A DNA stretch of 64,000 nucleotides. It comes from Palsa-870 sp035937155 (GTDB taxonomy: Bacteria; Chloroflexota; Dormibacteria; Dormibacterales; Dormibacteraceae). The stretch is taken from contig DASYVJ010000033.1 of the NCBI GenBank assembly GCA_035937155.1, positions 3,048 to 67,047 of the forward strand. The letters run 5' to 3'. Below the pieces are notes generated by a model that did no database searches, had not been told where the DNA came from, and was given only the letters and a program-made list of their open reading frames with translations. This document shows positions 7,582 to 16,233 of this stretch, piece after piece. Position 1 is the stretch's first letter; each line of letters starts with the position of its first letter. Made by a program: the position numbers and the translations under genes.

Positions 7582-8499
7582 TCAGGGAAGTAGCTGGCGG
7601 GCGACGAAGAACATGTTGGCGGGGCGCTCCGCCAGGCGGCGCAGATACCATGCATACCAGGCGTCGCCGTAAGCGATCAGGTCCTTGACCACGTAGCCTT
7701 CCTCCGCCAGCCGAACCTGCTGGTCGAAACGGATTCCGTAAAGCATTGCAACCTCAAGCTGGGCGCGCTCCACACCCAGGGCCTTTGCGAAGCGTGTGAT
7801 CCGGGCGACCAGGTCGACATCGTGTGTTGCCATCACCAGCCGCAGCTCCCCTCGCTTTATGGCCGGCAACATGAGCGAGCACAACGCGAGGTAATTCGAG
7901 TCGACGTCCCGCTTCGCCTGATAGGCGCGGTCAGGCGGCTCTGCGTAGGCGCCTTTGACGAGCCTGATCGCCGGTTTCAGAGGCAGAAGCTTGACCACGT
8001 CATCGACGGTGCGATGGAGATACGCCTGAAGCGCAACGCCGGTACGCGGATGATCAGCACGCAGCCGCCTGTACAGGGCGAGGGTTGGCTCCGTGTACGC
8101 GGTTCCCTCCATATCGATCCACAGGAAGCTCTTCGCCTTCTCGGCTGCTTGGGCCAGTCGCAGCAGGTTCGCGTACGCCGCCTCCGCATCGAGGTCGAGT
8201 CCCAGCTGGGTCGGCTTGACAGATACCTCCGCGTTCAACCCGGCCGCGACCGCTTTCGCAAAGACAGACTCGTAGTGCTCGACGACCTCGCGCGCTTCTG
8301 AGAGGTCCGCGACGTTTTCGCCGAGCCGCGTAAAAAGCGCTCCGATGCCCTTTGCCTTGAAGTCGACTGCAGCTTTCAGCGCGTCTTCGAATTCCTCGCC
8401 GGGCAAGAAGCGGCGGACCGCGCGGCGCGCGAACTTCCAGCGTGGCACATGGGCCGAGAGCCAAGGATTCTGCGCGCACCACAGAAGGAGGCTTCTCAT
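7582..8499 (-). CDS. proline dehydrogenase
   Basis: 305 residues, the length of monofunctional bacterial enzymes rather than the bifunctional PutA. FAD/proline-site motifs are present: FLWIDMEGTAYTEPTL, ALQAYLHRT, RLVKGAYAEP and the C-terminal YLRRLAERPAN, whose paired arginines bind the proline carboxylate. It oxidises L-proline to pyrroline-5-carboxylate and passes electrons to the respiratory chain at the membrane surface. No P5C dehydrogenase gene is adjacent. Upstream is the ECF sigma/YCII pair on the same strand, separated by about 50 bases. Confidence 0.92.
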   Translation of the reverse strand: MRSLLLWCAQNPWLSAHVPRWKFARRAVRRFLPGEEFEDALKAAVDFKAKGIGALFTRLGENVADLSEAREVVEHYESVFAKAVAAGLNAEVSVKPTQLGLDLDAEAAYANLLRLAQAAEKAKSFLWIDMEGTAYTEPTLALYRRLRADHPRTGVALQAYLHRTVDDVVKLLPLKPAIRLVKGAYAEPPDRAYQAKRDVDSNYLALCSLMLPAIKRGELRLVMATHDVDLVARITRFAKALGVERAQLEVAMLYGIRFDQQVRLAEEGYVVKDLIAYGDAWYAWYLRRLAERPANMFFVARQLLP

Positions 8500-8550
8500 T
8501 CGCCATCCGAAACGTTAAGCCGTGATCGCTACTGGACGCCTAGTCCACCG

Positions 8551-9774
8551 CTAGGTCAGGCGGGCGGCTCGCAGCATTAGATACCGCTGCTCCGGAAGGC
8601 TCGCGGTCATCCTCGCCGCTCGCCGGTACGACTCCCGGGCCGCGGCGGGCTCCCCCGCAAGCTCGAGCAGGTGACCACGCACAGCCTCGAGGCGGTGCGT
8701 GTGAGCCATGCGGTCATCCGTGTCGAGGGTTCCCAGCAGGGCGAGGCCGGCGCGCGGCCCGTGGACTCTTGCCACGGCAACGGCGCGGTTGAGCGTGACA
8801 ACAGGTCCTGGCGATACTCGTTCGAGCACTTCGTAGAGCGCAAGGATTTGCGGCCAGTCGGTCTCGGTGGCGCTCGCTGCTTCGTCGTGCACGGCGGCGA
8901 TCGCCGCCTGCAGCTGGTACGGACCAATTGGCACCGTTCCGAGCGTGCGCGTGAGCAGCGCCACGCCTTCTTCGATCTGGGCCGTGTTCCAGAGCTCCCG
9001 TCGCTGTTCGTCCAGCGGAACGATCGAGCCGTCATCAGTCGTGCGGGCGGCACGCCTGGCATCCGTGAGCAACATGAGGGCGAGCAGTCCTGCAGCCTCA
9101 CCTTCCGCGGGCATGAGCGCGTGAAGCATCCGCGCCAGCCGGATAGCCTCGGCGGTGAGGTCGGTGCGATGGACCGCCGTGCCGGAAGTCGTCGTGTAGC
9201 CCTCGTTGAAAACGAGATAGAGCGCGTGGAGCACAACGCGCAGGCGATCTGACCGCTCCGGCTCGGGCGGCAGGTCGAATCGCACGCCTGTGCTTCTGAT
9301 GCGCTCCTTGGCCCGGCTTATGCGCTGGGCTATCGTGGCTTCTGGCACGAGGAATGCGTGCGCGACCTCCGCGGTCGTGAGCCCGCCGATCGCCCGGAGG
9401 GTCAGAGCCAGCTGTGAGGGAACTGACAGCGACGGATGGCAGCACATGAAGAGAAGCGCGAGCGTGTCGTCGTGGTCCGCAGTCTTACCGCGGTCTGAAA
9501 GATCGAGCACAGCGGCCGTCTCCTCTCGTCGGCGCCTCGCGCTTTCACTGCGCCACTCGTCGACCAGGCGCCGGGACGCGACGGTCACCAGCCACGACCG
9601 CGGGTTTTCGGGCACACCCTTTTTGGCCCATTGCAGCGACGCGGCTAGAAGCGCCTCCTGCACAGCATCCTCACACGCGTCGAGCTGCTCGTGTCGCCGC
9701 ATGAGGGTGCCGAGGACCTGCGGCGCCAGCTCGCGCAGCAGATCCTCTATTCGGGGCTTTGGCTCCGTCCTCAA
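8551..9774 (-). CDS. ECF42-like RNA polymerase sigma factor with long C-terminal extension
   Basis: 407 residues, about double a minimal ECF factor. Sigma region 2 is at residues about 15-80 (DAVQEALLAASLQW, SWLVTVASRRLVDEW). Region 4 is at about 125-165 (LRAIGGLTTAEVAHAFLVPEATIAQRI). The remainder is the helical, TPR-like extension typical of the ECF42 group. It starts with TTG overlapping the stop of the upstream YCII/DGPF gene as TTGA, the conserved partner arrangement. ECF42 factors work without a classical anti-sigma and are thought to sense through the extension or the partner. There is no adjacent anti-sigma gene here. Confidence 0.9.
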   Translation of the reverse strand: MRTEPKPRIEDLLRELAPQVLGTLMRRHEQLDACEDAVQEALLAASLQWAKKGVPENPRSWLVTVASRRLVDEWRSESARRRREETAAVLDLSDRGKTADHDDTLALLFMCCHPSLSVPSQLALTLRAIGGLTTAEVAHAFLVPEATIAQRISRAKERIRSTGVRFDLPPEPERSDRLRVVLHALYLVFNEGYTTTSGTAVHRTDLTAEAIRLARMLHALMPAEGEAAGLLALMLLTDARRAARTTDDGSIVPLDEQRRELWNTAQIEEGVALLTRTLGTVPIGPYQLQAAIAAVHDEAASATETDWPQILALYEVLERVSPGPVVTLNRAVAVARVHGPRAGLALLGTLDTDDRMAHTHRLEAVRGHLLELAGEPAAARESYRRAARMTASLPEQRYLMLRAARLT

Positions 9775-10133
9775 AACTCCGGCGGTGCGTCCATGACCTG
9801 GCGCACCTCGATCGGCACTTTCACGAAGTCGACGATGCGTGAGGCGATCTCGATCGCGCGTCCCTCGCTTTCGACGTCCACGATCCAGTAGCCGACAAGC
9901 GACTCCTTGGCTTCGGCGAACGGCCCGTCGGTCGCGACAGAAATGCCGTTCTCGAAGCGAACGGTCTTGGCCTGGCTTCCGTCAGCCAGCCCCTCGGCGC
10001 TGACGAGCTCGCCGGACTTCCTGAGATCGTCGTCCAGCTTGTGCATGAACTGGATCATCTCGACCATCCACTCCTTGCCCATGGCCTCCAGTCCGGCCTC
10101 GGCGGACCCGAACGTCATGATCATGTACTTCAT
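9771..10133 (-). CDS. YCII/DGPF domain protein, ECF partner
   Basis: 120 residues. MKYMIMTFGSAEAG at the N-terminus and SVATDGPFAEAKESLVGYWIV contain the DGPF motif that names the family. These ferredoxin-like dimers lie beside ECF42 sigma genes in many high-GC bacteria and are targets or modulators of the sigma factor. A ribosome site GGGAG lies about eight bases before ATG. The gene overlaps the sigma start by four bases, so the two are co-translated. Confidence 0.9.
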   Translation of the reverse strand: MKYMIMTFGSAEAGLEAMGKEWMVEMIQFMHKLDDDLRKSGELVSAEGLADGSQAKTVRFENGISVATDGPFAEAKESLVGYWIVDVESEGRAIEIASRIVDFVKVPIEVRQVMDAPPEF

Positions 10134-10179
10134 ATCGTCACTCCCTTTTCAGCACCCTTAGAGGCGCACTCACAACTCT

Positions 10180-10206
10180 GTCGGAGCTGGGGCGTCTTTT
10201 TCGACA
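10180..10206 (-). promoter_or_regulatory. candidate ECF42 promoter ahead of the YCII-sigma operon
   Basis: On the minus strand TGTCGA (10206-10201) is followed after 17 bases by CGAC (10183-10180), about 47 bases before the YCII start. As I recall, ECF42 promoters carry TGTCGA at -35 and a CGA/TC-type -10, so this would be autoregulation. A second TGTCGA lies at 10221-10216. Confidence 0.45.
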
Positions 10207-10442
10207 TCCAGTTGCTCGACATGCGGTTGACAAACCGTAGAGGGCATCATCGCGCCGCTCTTCATCGTGCTGATAGTTCTTTTGACCTGGTTTAGATCCG
10301 CAGCCAGCCGGAGGGAACAGTCGTTCGCCTACACAAGCGCCGCCACCCGGCAAACCACCTACACCTGGTACGGGACTTACCAGGACAGCCTCCGAGATCA
10401 ACTAGACCTCGCCGCCCTGGGACCGTCTACCCTTGCGGGACT
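10207..10442. other. intergenic region between divergent YCII and HExxH genes
   Basis: The roughly 310-base gap between the divergent genes holds the candidate ECF promoter on the minus strand. Toward the plus-strand gene there is a TTGACA at about 10227 without a good -10 partner, and a perfect hairpin CCTGGTA (10364-10370) / TACCAGG (10378-10384) in the presumed leader of the 10443 gene. A hydrophobic open frame from 10267 runs into the next gene in another frame and is not convincing. Confidence 0.4.
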
Positions 10443-10919
10443 GTGGCCATCCGCAGCGAGCTCGCCGGGTTCAGCAGCGCCCAGGCAAGGCACGCCCTGG
10501 AGGGCCTGCCGCGGTGTGACTACGAGGTCGTGGTCAAGGCCCTGCGCTACCGGCGGTTCCCACACCTGGCAGCCCTGTGCGAGTTCGAAGAGCGCCGCAT
10601 CCTGCTGCAGATCCCGATCCCATTCCATACCTTCAAGGAGCCGGTCGTCTTCGCCGCCAGCCGCAAGCGCGGCCAGGGCATGCGCTTTGCGTGGGCCTCG
10701 GAGACGGTTCACTTCCGCGGGCGCCGCGACGTGCTTCGGTTCCTCTACTGCCATGAGTGGATGCACTGGTACCTGCACGAGGTCCTCGGCAAGGGTTCGT
10801 CCGCCGAGACGGCGTGTGACCGCTTCGCCTTGAGGAACTTCAGGCGCCGGGTGGTGACGACCGACGACGCCGACGAAGCGCTCATCCGGCGAAGGCGGCT
10901 GCTCGTCGCGCGAGGCTAG
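10443..10919 (+). CDS. hypothetical protein with HExxH-type motif, possible metallopeptidase
   Basis: 158 residues, GTG start. CHEWMHWYLHEV at about residues 100-111 is an HExxH zinc-site motif, and TACDRFALRNF follows about 15 residues later, where a third ligand would be expected. The arrangement is reminiscent of SprT-like or other minimal gluzincins, but the N-terminal half (DYEVVVKALRYRRFPHLAAL) does not match a family I know. Strongly basic C-terminus. A DNA- or protein-associated zinc peptidase is an inference from the motif alone. Stop is 14 bases from the convergent membrane-protein gene. Confidence 0.65.
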   Translation: MAIRSELAGFSSAQARHALEGLPRCDYEVVVKALRYRRFPHLAALCEFEERRILLQIPIPFHTFKEPVVFAASRKRGQGMRFAWASETVHFRGRRDVLRFLYCHEWMHWYLHEVLGKGSSAETACDRFALRNFRRRVVTTDDADEALIRRRRLLVARG

Positions 10920-10933
10920 CCGCTCTTCCTCTC

Positions 10934-11323
10934 TTAGAGAAACGCCTCGCGCGGCTTTCGCAGCAGCACCAAGACCGCGAGCGGCAAGAGGACGTTCGTC
11001 AGCAACGAGACCGGCCCGTGGTTGGCGCCGATCGGCAGCAGCAGCAGCAGTAGCGAACCGACCAGACACGTGATCTCCAGTGCAATGACCCAACGTCGCG
11101 CGCGGCGGCGACGCCACAGGATTCCGATCGCCAGCAGGCAGGTGGCGAGCGCCAGCAGGAGCGAAGCCATGCCCAGACCGAGCATGAACACCTCCCCTGC
11201 GATTGCAAACGGTAGCGCGGACAGGCCCGCCATCGTCCAGAGCACCGCCTGGATCACGAGGAGGACGAAAGCCGCCTCGGGCCGGCTCGACACGCTGGTC
11301 AAGGGTTCTTTATGCGCGATCAA
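10934..11323 (-). CDS. small four-helix membrane protein
   Basis: 129 residues with about four hydrophobic segments (residues 18-45, 47-68, 78-98, 104-122) separated by a basic RRRRARR loop. No catalytic motif is seen. It overlaps the 3' end of the preceding membrane-protein gene by 14 bases and is the last gene of the response regulator-kinase operon. Function unknown. Confidence 0.6.
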   Translation of the reverse strand: MIAHKEPLTSVSSRPEAAFVLLVIQAVLWTMAGLSALPFAIAGEVFMLGLGMASLLLALATCLLAIGILWRRRRARRWVIALEITCLVGSLLLLLLPIGANHGPVSLLTNVLLPLAVLVLLRKPREAFL

Positions 11324-12389
11324 TTTTCTTCACCACCGAGTCGTCTATGTCGACGGCGAACGGCCCGCTCGGGTTGTTCACGATCCAGACGTGGAGCATC
11401 GGCGAAGCGCTGATGTCTATGGCTCCCAGAGGACACGTGGCAAACGGGGTCATGAAGCTGAACTCGAAGCCAAAGGGCGTGAAGCAGATGTTTTCGTGCT
11501 GGTGCCACGCGGTCAGCGGGCCGCCGGGGTCGGGACCGAACTGGCCGATGTGCTGCATCTGGAACATCGCCCCCAACAGCACGGGACCGTGCTTCGAGTT
11601 GGCGTAGACAAGCCCTTGGGGACGCTGGGGATCCATGACGTATCCGGCGTCGACGTTGGCCTGGTTCATCCAGTGGGTCGATGGCATGTTGGTTGGGCCG
11701 CCAGGCCGGTAGCCCGCGGCCCACGCTTTGTGCCAGTCCTGGTACGGCAGGATCGCGGCCTTCGTGTCGGCATAGAGCTGAGCGGCCGCAGCAGTCTGCG
11801 CCGGGGTCGCGACATCGTTGGTCGCCTGCAGGAGAGCGCCCGCATGCGCGTGCTGCGCGTCCGGCCGGGCGAGAGCCACTATCCAGACCGTCGAAGTCGT
11901 GACCAGGGTCAAGACGGGCAGCGCTACGGCGAATGAAACCCATCGCAGGGTGCGCCGAGGTCGTCCTGGCTCGCTGCGCGCCGGCACCAGCACCAGGCCG
12001 AGGGCCGTCAGCTCCAGCAGCTTGGTGACCAGCGCGACCTGATCTGGCAAATCGAAGCCCAGCGCGATGTACACGAGATAGCCGAGCAGCGTCGCCACCA
12101 ACAGCGACGCTGACGCCAGCCGCCACCAGCGCCACGTGAAGGCGAAGGACAGCGCGATGTAGCCGGTCCCGTTCATCAAGAAAAGCAGCGCGGTCAGCGG
12201 CTCAGCGCGGTGAGTGCTGATGAGCCCGAGGTGAATGGCGCCCGAGACGGCCAACAGAACTGAGGCGGCGAGCACCGTCCCCGGCACGAGGCGACGGGCA
12301 GGACGGAGACTGATCGCGATCAGCGCGAAGGGCAGCGCAAGTAGGCCGGCGTAGAGACCGATCGCGTGGTCCGGAGCGATGTCGAACAT
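11310..12389 (-). CDS. membrane protein with large conserved extracytoplasmic domain
   Basis: 359 residues. Residues about 1-165 contain five or six helices, then another near residue 180-200, followed by about 160 residues outside the membrane. The outer domain has conserved-looking segments: MPSTHWMNQ, GYVMDPQRPQGLVYAN, GPVLLGAMFQM, LTAWHQHENICFTPFG, CPLGAI and PMLHVWIV. The His pair and two cysteines could bind a metal or form a disulfide. I recall similar unannotated proteins in Actinobacteria but no assigned function. ATG 12389 is chosen because the frame upstream overlaps the kinase gene. It lies just downstream of the kinase on the same strand. Confidence 0.65.
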   Translation of the reverse strand: MFDIAPDHAIGLYAGLLALPFALIAISLRPARRLVPGTVLAASVLLAVSGAIHLGLISTHRAEPLTALLFLMNGTGYIALSFAFTWRWWRLASASLLVATLLGYLVYIALGFDLPDQVALVTKLLELTALGLVLVPARSEPGRPRRTLRWVSFAVALPVLTLVTTSTVWIVALARPDAQHAHAGALLQATNDVATPAQTAAAAQLYADTKAAILPYQDWHKAWAAGYRPGGPTNMPSTHWMNQANVDAGYVMDPQRPQGLVYANSKHGPVLLGAMFQMQHIGQFGPDPGGPLTAWHQHENICFTPFGFEFSFMTPFATCPLGAIDISASPMLHVWIVNNPSGPFAVDIDDSVVKKIDRA

Positions 12390-12432
12390 GTGATGAGCAT
12401 CGCGACCGAAACTAAGAGCGACGTAAGAGAGA

Positions 12433-13788
12433 TCAGTCCTTGTCGCCGCCCGCGCGCAGCGGCAAGTCCACGTACATCGCAGCTCCGCCGCCCGATGCCT
12501 CGCCGGCGAGTATCCAACCCCCGTGTTGCTCGACGATCCATCGCGCGATCGACAACCCGAGCCCTGCGCCACTGCCGGTGCGAGCGCGGTCGGAGCGGTA
12601 AAAGCGCTCGAAGACGTGCTCGCGGTCCGCAGGTGGGATCCCCGGCCCGTCGTCAGCGACCGTCAGGCGAGCCCAGGCCCCCTCGCGCGCCAGTGTCACC
12701 GAGACCTGCGCTCGGGAGTGGCGCGTCGCATTGTCGAGCAGGATCCAGATCAGCTGCCGCACCGCATCCTCGTCGCCGGCGATCGTTGCGCCGGCTGCCG
12801 AGCACTCCAGCTCGCGACCGACGTGAACGGTCCGGGCCTGGCGGCAGACCTCGGTGACCAGGGGGGCCAGCTCAACGGGAGCGAGCTCGAGCTTCAGGCC
12901 CGAGTCCGCCCTGGCCAGGGTCAGCATCCGATCCACCAGTCGCGTCATTCGCGCGGTCTCGGCGGCGATGTCCACCGCAGCGGCCCGCTGCACCTCATCG
13001 GAGACCGCGGGTCCCCGCGCTAGCAGGCCTGCGTTCCCCTGGATCGTGGTCAGCGGAGTGCGCAGCTCGTGCGAGGCGTCAGCCACGAACCGGCGCTGCG
13101 ACTCGAACGCTTCTTGCAGCTGCTCGAGCATCTGGTTGAAGCTCAGGGAAAGCAGGGCGACTTCGTCCCGGCTCCGGCGCTGTGGGAGCCGCCGGCCGAA
13201 GTCTCGCGTGCGGCCGATGTCGTCGGCGGAACCGGCGACGTCCTTCAGCGGCTTGAGGGCGCGGCCGGCGACAAGCCACGACGCGGCGAGCGCCGCGATG
13301 AGCGTTGGAACGCCGGAGATGATCAGAAAGCCGAGGACGCCCGACAGGTTCGACTGAACGATATGGGTCGACTGTCCGGCAACGACGAAACCGCCGGTGA
13401 AAGGAAGCGCGAACAGACGAAAGCCGCCCTCCGTGTCGAATGCGCCGCCGGCGCGCTGTGCAGCTTGCTGGCGCAGCGTTGATGCGATGACGGGCGCTGC
13501 GCCGTTGAGCTCACCGGTGGAGTCGATGACGGACCAGTTCGGGTCGAGCACCTCGACAAAGATCTCGGTGCTGGTGCGGAGGTCCACAGGCGCGACTGGC
13601 GCTCGAGGCGCCAGGTCTGATGCGCGGTTCAGAGCCCCCACCGCTTCGCGGGCGCGACCGCGCACCGCCTCGTCCTGGTTTGTCGTCGCACCGCGTGCGA
13701 GCAGTGCGTAGAGGGCGCCGCCGAAAAGGACGAGCGTCACCGCGACGACCGCAGCGCCGAACAGCGCAAGACGCAGTCTTAAGGACAC
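12433..13788 (-). CDS. two-component sensor histidine kinase
   Basis: 451 residues. TM1 at about 8-30, an extracytoplasmic sensor of about 130 residues, TM2 at about 155-178, HAMP to about 230, then HisKA with the H-box DASHELRTPLTTIQG and a HATPase domain (LLDNATRHS N-box, DDGPGI G1, GSGAGLGLSI G2). It autophosphorylates on the H-box histidine and should phosphorylate the OmpR-type regulator encoded immediately upstream, which it overlaps by one base (TGATG-type). The signal is unknown; the membrane proteins encoded downstream are plausible partners. Confidence 0.93.
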   Translation of the reverse strand: MSLRLRLALFGAAVVAVTLVLFGGALYALLARGATTNQDEAVRGRAREAVGALNRASDLAPRAPVAPVDLRTSTEIFVEVLDPNWSVIDSTGELNGAAPVIASTLRQQAAQRAGGAFDTEGGFRLFALPFTGGFVVAGQSTHIVQSNLSGVLGFLIISGVPTLIAALAASWLVAGRALKPLKDVAGSADDIGRTRDFGRRLPQRRSRDEVALLSLSFNQMLEQLQEAFESQRRFVADASHELRTPLTTIQGNAGLLARGPAVSDEVQRAAAVDIAAETARMTRLVDRMLTLARADSGLKLELAPVELAPLVTEVCRQARTVHVGRELECSAAGATIAGDEDAVRQLIWILLDNATRHSRAQVSVTLAREGAWARLTVADDGPGIPPADREHVFERFYRSDRARTGSGAGLGLSIARWIVEQHGGWILAGEASGGGAAMYVDLPLRAGGDKD

Positions 13789-14453
13789 TATTCCCGGAGG
13801 GCGTAGCCCGAACCGCGCACGGTGTGCACAAGGCGCGGCTCTCCCCCCTCCTCGAGCTTTTGTCTCAAGTAACCGACGTACACCGCCACGACGTTGTCGC
13901 CTTCCGGCTCACCCTTCCAGACCGCATCCAGCAGCTGCTCGCGTGTCAGGACCTGGCGCGGATGCCGCATGAAGTGCTCCAGGAGGTCGAACTCAGTCGC
14001 CGTCAGAGTCATGGATCGCGGGCCGCGCCAGGCACCTCGGCTCGGCGGCTCCAACAGCAAGTCGGCGAAGCGAAGGTGGTCTTGGGGGCCGGCCCGCCGC
14101 AGCAGGGCGCGGACACGCGCCAGGAGCTCTTCGTACGCGAAGGGCTTGACGAGGTAGTCATCGGCTCCGGCGTCCAGGCCGCGGACACGTTCATCCGTGC
14201 CCCCGAGCGCGGTCAGCATAAGGATGGGCACCTGTGCGGTGGCACGCAGCCGCCGGCAGACTCCGACACCGTCAAGGCTGGGCAGCATGATGTCGAGCAC
14301 GACCAGGTCGAAGGGCCGCTCCCGAGCGCGCCGCAAAGCTTCGAGGCCATCTCCCACCAGCTCGACATGGTGGCCTTCCGCCGACAGGACCCGCTCCAGG
14401 GTCGTGGCCAGGCGCGTGTCGTCTTCGACGACGAGGATCCGAGAGGCCTTCAT
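13788..14453 (-). CDS. OmpR/PhoB-family response regulator
   Basis: 221 residues. The receiver domain (residues 1-120) has the acidic pair in VEDDTRL, phospho-acceptor Asp in LVVLDIMLPSLDGV and the conserved Lys in DDYLVKPFAYEEL. The C-terminal winged helix ends with VYVGYLRQKLEEGG and VRGSGYALRE, the hallmark of the family. First gene of the operon with the kinase and two membrane proteins. An AT-rich TATATA lies just upstream of the ATG and may be the -10 element of the operon promoter. Confidence 0.93.
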   Translation of the reverse strand: MKASRILVVEDDTRLATTLERVLSAEGHHVELVGDGLEALRRARERPFDLVVLDIMLPSLDGVGVCRRLRATAQVPILMLTALGGTDERVRGLDAGADDYLVKPFAYEELLARVRALLRRAGPQDHLRFADLLLEPPSRGAWRGPRSMTLTATEFDLLEHFMRHPRQVLTREQLLDAVWKGEPEGDNVVAVYVGYLRQKLEEGGEPRLVHTVRGSGYALRE

Positions 14454-14557
14454 TGGAGCGATATATAAGCGTTTGGTATGAGTTCGATAAGAAAGGCCGG
14501 TACCGAGACGGTCGAAATCGGCGGCCTCCTACCCTACCCTGGCGCCGCCGCAGGCAC

Positions 14558-15430
14558 TTATCCGGCGTAATCGAGGTCGATCAGCGTCACTCGTTTGGTG
14601 GTGAATAGTCGCCCGCTGGCCGACGAGACGTATGTCCCTGACGTCGGTGCGACATCCGAGTAATCGCCGCCGACCGCGATCGTCACGTAACCCAGCCCGC
14701 CCCGGCTCGCGTGCGTCGGGTCGAAAGTGGAAGCGATCGCGTCGCCGGTGCCGTCCTTGGTCGGCACCACGACCTCCACCCAAGCATGCGACCCGCCCTG
14801 GCCGAGCAGGTGACCCGACACATAGCGTGAAGGGAGGCCGCACGCTCGGCATGCCGCGAGCATCACGTGCGCGTAGTCCTGGCAGACGCCTGACCCAATC
14901 TCCAGCGCCTCGGCCGCTGTGGTCCGCACTCCGGTCAAGCGGTGCTGGTAGGTCATCGATTGGTACACCCAGTCGTTGATGCTGTCGGCCAGCGGCAGGC
15001 CCCACTCGGCGGAATCGGCCAGCCTCTCGGCCGCCTGCCGAATTCGATCGTCGGCGCCTGTCAACCGCGAGGGTTCCAGGAGGTAACCGTCCGCGAGCCA
15101 ACCATCCAAAAGCCGGTTGGGCTCAGCAGCACGGCGCTCAACAGCCACTTCGGCGACGAACTCGATCCCATCTGACAGTCGCGGGGCGAAGACGTCGACA
15201 ATGACGTTGCCGAAGCGGTCCTCGCGATTCTCGAAGCGGACGCCGTCGGCGTCGACCGAGAGTTGGTGGCGGAGCCGCCGCTGGTCGCCAAACCGCTCTG
15301 GGGGGATGACCACGAGTCGATGATTCAAGTCGCGGATCGGCTCTGGGTACTCGTAGCGGAAGCTCTGCCTGAGCAGATAGGAAACGCGGCGGGCCGAGGC
15401 CCAATCGACGGGAGACGGTTCGATCGCCAT
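14558..15430 (-). CDS. transglutaminase-like protein (catalytic triad intact)
   Basis: 290 residues. The N-terminal bacterial transglutaminase-associated beta domain (about residues 15-110, LLRQSFRYEYPEPI) is followed by the papain-like core: GSGVCQDYAHV (Cys), GGSHAWVEVVVP (His) and STFDPTHA (Asp). This is the COG1305 type that accompanies circularly permuted ATP-grasp and alpha-E genes. It probably cleaves or transfers an amide/peptide bond in the cytosol. ATG 15430 shares one base with the upstream gene's TGA; a longer frame would antisense nothing useful but fully overlap that gene. Confidence 0.88.
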   Translation of the reverse strand: MAIEPSPVDWASARRVSYLLRQSFRYEYPEPIRDLNHRLVVIPPERFGDQRRLRHQLSVDADGVRFENREDRFGNVIVDVFAPRLSDGIEFVAEVAVERRAAEPNRLLDGWLADGYLLEPSRLTGADDRIRQAAERLADSAEWGLPLADSINDWVYQSMTYQHRLTGVRTTAAEALEIGSGVCQDYAHVMLAACRACGLPSRYVSGHLLGQGGSHAWVEVVVPTKDGTGDAIASTFDPTHASRGGLGYVTIAVGGDYSDVAPTSGTYVSSASGRLFTTKRVTLIDLDYAG

Positions 15431-16233
15431 CAGGACTCTTTCACCTCGTCGGCCCAAACGGTCATCGACCTGAACGCCGCCTGGCCGAACGTGGTGATCA
15501 TCGCCACGTCGAGAGCATCGCGACCACGCCCGATGAGCACACGCCCGGCGCGGCGTGCGTTGTTGCGCGGGTCGAAGGTCCACCACCGATCCCCCACGTA
15601 GCACTCCATCCAGGCTGCGAAATCCATGGGGTTGGGGTCGACTGGGACGTAAAGGTCGGGCAGGTAGCCGAACACGTAGCGCGTCGGGATGTTCATGGCG
15701 CGACAGAAGGTTACCGCGACGTGAGTGAGGTCCCGGCACACGCCGATACGGTCCCTGAGTACGTCGGCGGCGGTGGTCATCGGATTGCTCGTGCCGTACT
15801 TGAACTTGATGTTGTCGTGCACCCAGTCGCAGATCGCCTGCACCCGCGCGCTGCCGGGCGGCGTCTGGCCGAACAGCTCCCAGGCCATCCCCATCAGCTC
15901 GTCCGAAAGGCAGTAGCGGCTGGGCAGTGTGAAGTGCAGCAGCTCGCCGGGCAACTGCTCCACGGGAAGGTCGATCACCGCGGTGGGGTCAGGGTCTACG
16001 TCAGCGGGGACGGCACAGATCGCGTCGTAGCGCAAGACAACGGGTCCGGGCGGCATCACGAAGCGCTTCACGGGGTTGCCGTAGATGTCGCTGTACTCGT
16101 CGACGGGCAGGGGAGGCGTAGTCGACCAGCTCTCGCTCACCATCTGATGGCTCGAGTCAGATCGAGGGCGAACCTGGACCGTCACCGGAGTCGGTGCGCT
16201 CACGTCGTAGCTGAACTCGCAGCCGACGCGCAA
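15430..16233 (-). CDS. transglutaminase-like protein lacking the usual catalytic His
   Basis: 267 residues, TTG start. N-terminal beta domain (about residues 1-105), then a transglutaminase core with RIGVCRDLTHVAV (Cys) and WWTFDPRNN (Asp). At the position where active members carry His-Ala-Trp the sequence is MDFAAWMECYV, so the His is replaced by Ala. It may be a non-catalytic partner or use another residue. It is coupled to the downstream transglutaminase gene and divergent from the ATP-grasp gene, leaving about 40 bases that must hold both promoters. Confidence 0.82.
   Translation of the reverse strand: MRVGCEFSYDVSAPTPVTVQVRPRSDSSHQMVSESWSTTPPLPVDEYSDIYGNPVKRFVMPPGPVVLRYDAICAVPADVDPDPTAVIDLPVEQLPGELLHFTLPSRYCLSDELMGMAWELFGQTPPGSARVQAICDWVHDNIKFKYGTSNPMTTAADVLRDRIGVCRDLTHVAVTFCRAMNIPTRYVFGYLPDLYVPVDPNPMDFAAWMECYVGDRWWTFDPRNNARRAGRVLIGRGRDALDVAMITTFGQAAFRSMTVWADEVKES

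Noticed and set aside
10267..10442. Hydrophobic small ORF upstream of the HExxH gene
   Set aside because: Runs into the next gene in another frame with Ser/Arg/Ala-rich shadow sequence and has no ribosome site.
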